Assembly: GCA_949825065.1 (NCBI GenBank)
Contig: OX463862.1
Location: 16,673,592-16,737,591, forward strand
Reading direction: 5' to 3'
DNA length: 64,000 nt
Origin: Odontocerum albicorne
Lineage: Eukaryota; Arthropoda; Insecta; Trichoptera; Odontoceridae
Positions 63,110-64,000 of this stretch are shown here, piece after piece. The first letter of the stretch is position 1. Each line of letters opens with the position of its first letter. Below the pieces are notes generated by a model. It did no database searches. It was not told where the DNA came from and saw only the letters and a program-made list of their open reading frames with translations. Made by a program: the position numbers and the translations under genes.

Positions 63110-63640
63110 CATATACTTCATAACTTCGTCTCAACTTGCGGGGTAGATAAAGTTAACAGATCTCCAAACATTCCTATCACTGCAAAATAACTTTCGCCTC
63201 ATCCACATGCATATATCTTGTCATGCACAATTTTATATTATTCATACTTCTCACCATACCATCTTACAACATCTGGTCCATTGGATGCCCTTGTTTTTCT
63301 CGGTCTACCTCTTATACGCACACCTAGTACTTCTGACTTGTAAATTCACTCAATCATTCTTTCATAATTTATTCTTTCCACATATCCAAACCATCTTAAA
63401 ACTCCTGTCTTCATCTCACTTAAAATATCTATTGTATCAATATATTCATTTCTGATGTCTTCGTTCCACCTTCCTTCGTACAGTGCCACTTCTTTCATAC
63501 AGTGATAATGTGTGAAATAATACAAAATGAATGGATTAGGAATGAATGTGAACTTAAGGTTAATGTGTTGAGTAAGATGAAGAAGAACACTCTGAGATGG
63601 TTTGTGCATGTGGAAAAAATGATTTTTCAATTATTTTTTT
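63110..63640. mobile_element. RTE LINE, inverted halves
   Basis: 63120-63500 is the RTE 3' region on the minus strand ('ggtctacctcttatacgcac', 'tccacatatccaaaccatct', 'catctcacttaaaatatcta'). 63530-63625 is a plus-strand RTE piece ('aggaatgaatgtgaacttaa', 'actctgagatggtttgtgca'). Confidence 0.78.
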
Positions 63641-63656
63641 TAAATTAATTATTTAC

Positions 63657-64000
63657 TATACATGACCAGAAATATACATAATTTGCGAAAAAAACAACAG
63701 GTAATTTAATTTGGACATACATTATTTTAATGGATCTGAGTGTATTGTCTTTCATTTGTCGTGTCACCAGTAAACTAGGTTTTTGCCTGTATCTTACTGA
63801 GGATATTTAACATGAAAAAATAAATCGATACTTCTTTCCGATTTTCGATTACACAAAAATAAAACCCCGTTGCACATTCTCATCAACCTGACAAACAGTG
63901 ACACTCAATTACAACTGGAAACATCATGAAAAATCAAACTCCTCACACATCATCACTCCAGAAAGACCAAAAATAATATACCATAGCACACAATCATAAA
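63657..64000 (-). repeat. Dispersed repeat P, copy 2, running off the window
   Basis: Inverted counterpart of 20468-20812, about 90% similar ('ccccgttgcacattctcatc', 'caattacaactggaaacatc', 'tcctcacacatcatcactcc'). Confidence 0.87.

Overview
The window is a stretch of nuclear DNA from an insect, most likely a moth or butterfly (Lepidoptera). It is AT-rich, has no operon structure, and carries GT-AG introns and very many degraded transposable elements. The lepidopteran call rests on repeat style: RTE-clade LINE fragments, a LINE tail containing 'atgtccagcagtg' near 1225, SINE/LINE tails of the type 'ttggaagagattgcc' followed by a weak AATAAA, and several mariner and piggyBac relics. The order is an inference; 'insect' is much safer.

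Only one host protein-coding gene can be supported. It is a complete SLC22-family (organic cation/carnitine/zwitterion) transporter on the + strand, in nine exons between 31565 and 61560. All eight introns are GT-AG and every exon joins in phase, giving 2403 nt of coding sequence (800 residues plus stop). It has the large glycosylatable loop after TM1, the MFS motif GWVADRWGRR, the SLC22 signature PESPRWL, a second WGRR motif after EIPSYML, the ELFPTVLRS segment and the C-terminal LPET...LED motif. It is about 250 residues longer than a typical SLC22 protein. The excess lies in the first extracellular loop and in a charged cytoplasmic loop of about 200 residues between TM6 and TM7, most of it encoded by exon 6.

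Positions 1-31564 (upstream) hold no recognisable host gene. They contain a palindromic mariner relic (1816-2674), RTE and other LINE fragments, three diverged copies of one large repeat (about 3.6, 7.3 and 11.8 kb), a 78-bp minisatellite partly made of LINE reverse-transcriptase sequence (10502-11049), other tandem arrays (13361-13835, 13881-14080, 15200-15800), a mariner-type transposase relic (22411-22905), a piggyBac cysteine-domain relic (24060-24310), a TTAA-flanked piggyBac-like element (26227-26865) and three tRNA-derived SINE families. Here these are called SINE-1 (head CCTCCGTGGCCTAGTTGG), SINE-2 (body with GGTTCGAGTCC and a TCTAAACGGCGC end) and SINE-3 (head plus a long body, best seen at 28266-28600).

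The introns of the transporter hold the same repeat population: a foldback family in inverted pairs, a hAT MITE with a perfect 8-bp target duplication (53175-53480), a nearly continuous LINE reverse-transcriptase reading frame (54408-55366), and satellites of 23, 43, 48, 50 and about 160-250 bp. The most unusual feature is in intron 8. The last 104 bp of exon 8, with its 5' splice site and the first 42 bp of intron, is repeated in an exact 146-bp head-to-tail array of seven units (59413-60434). The gene therefore carries six extra, nearly identical half-exons, each with a good 5' splice site.

No CRISPR array, functional tRNA/rRNA gene or prokaryotic element was seen.
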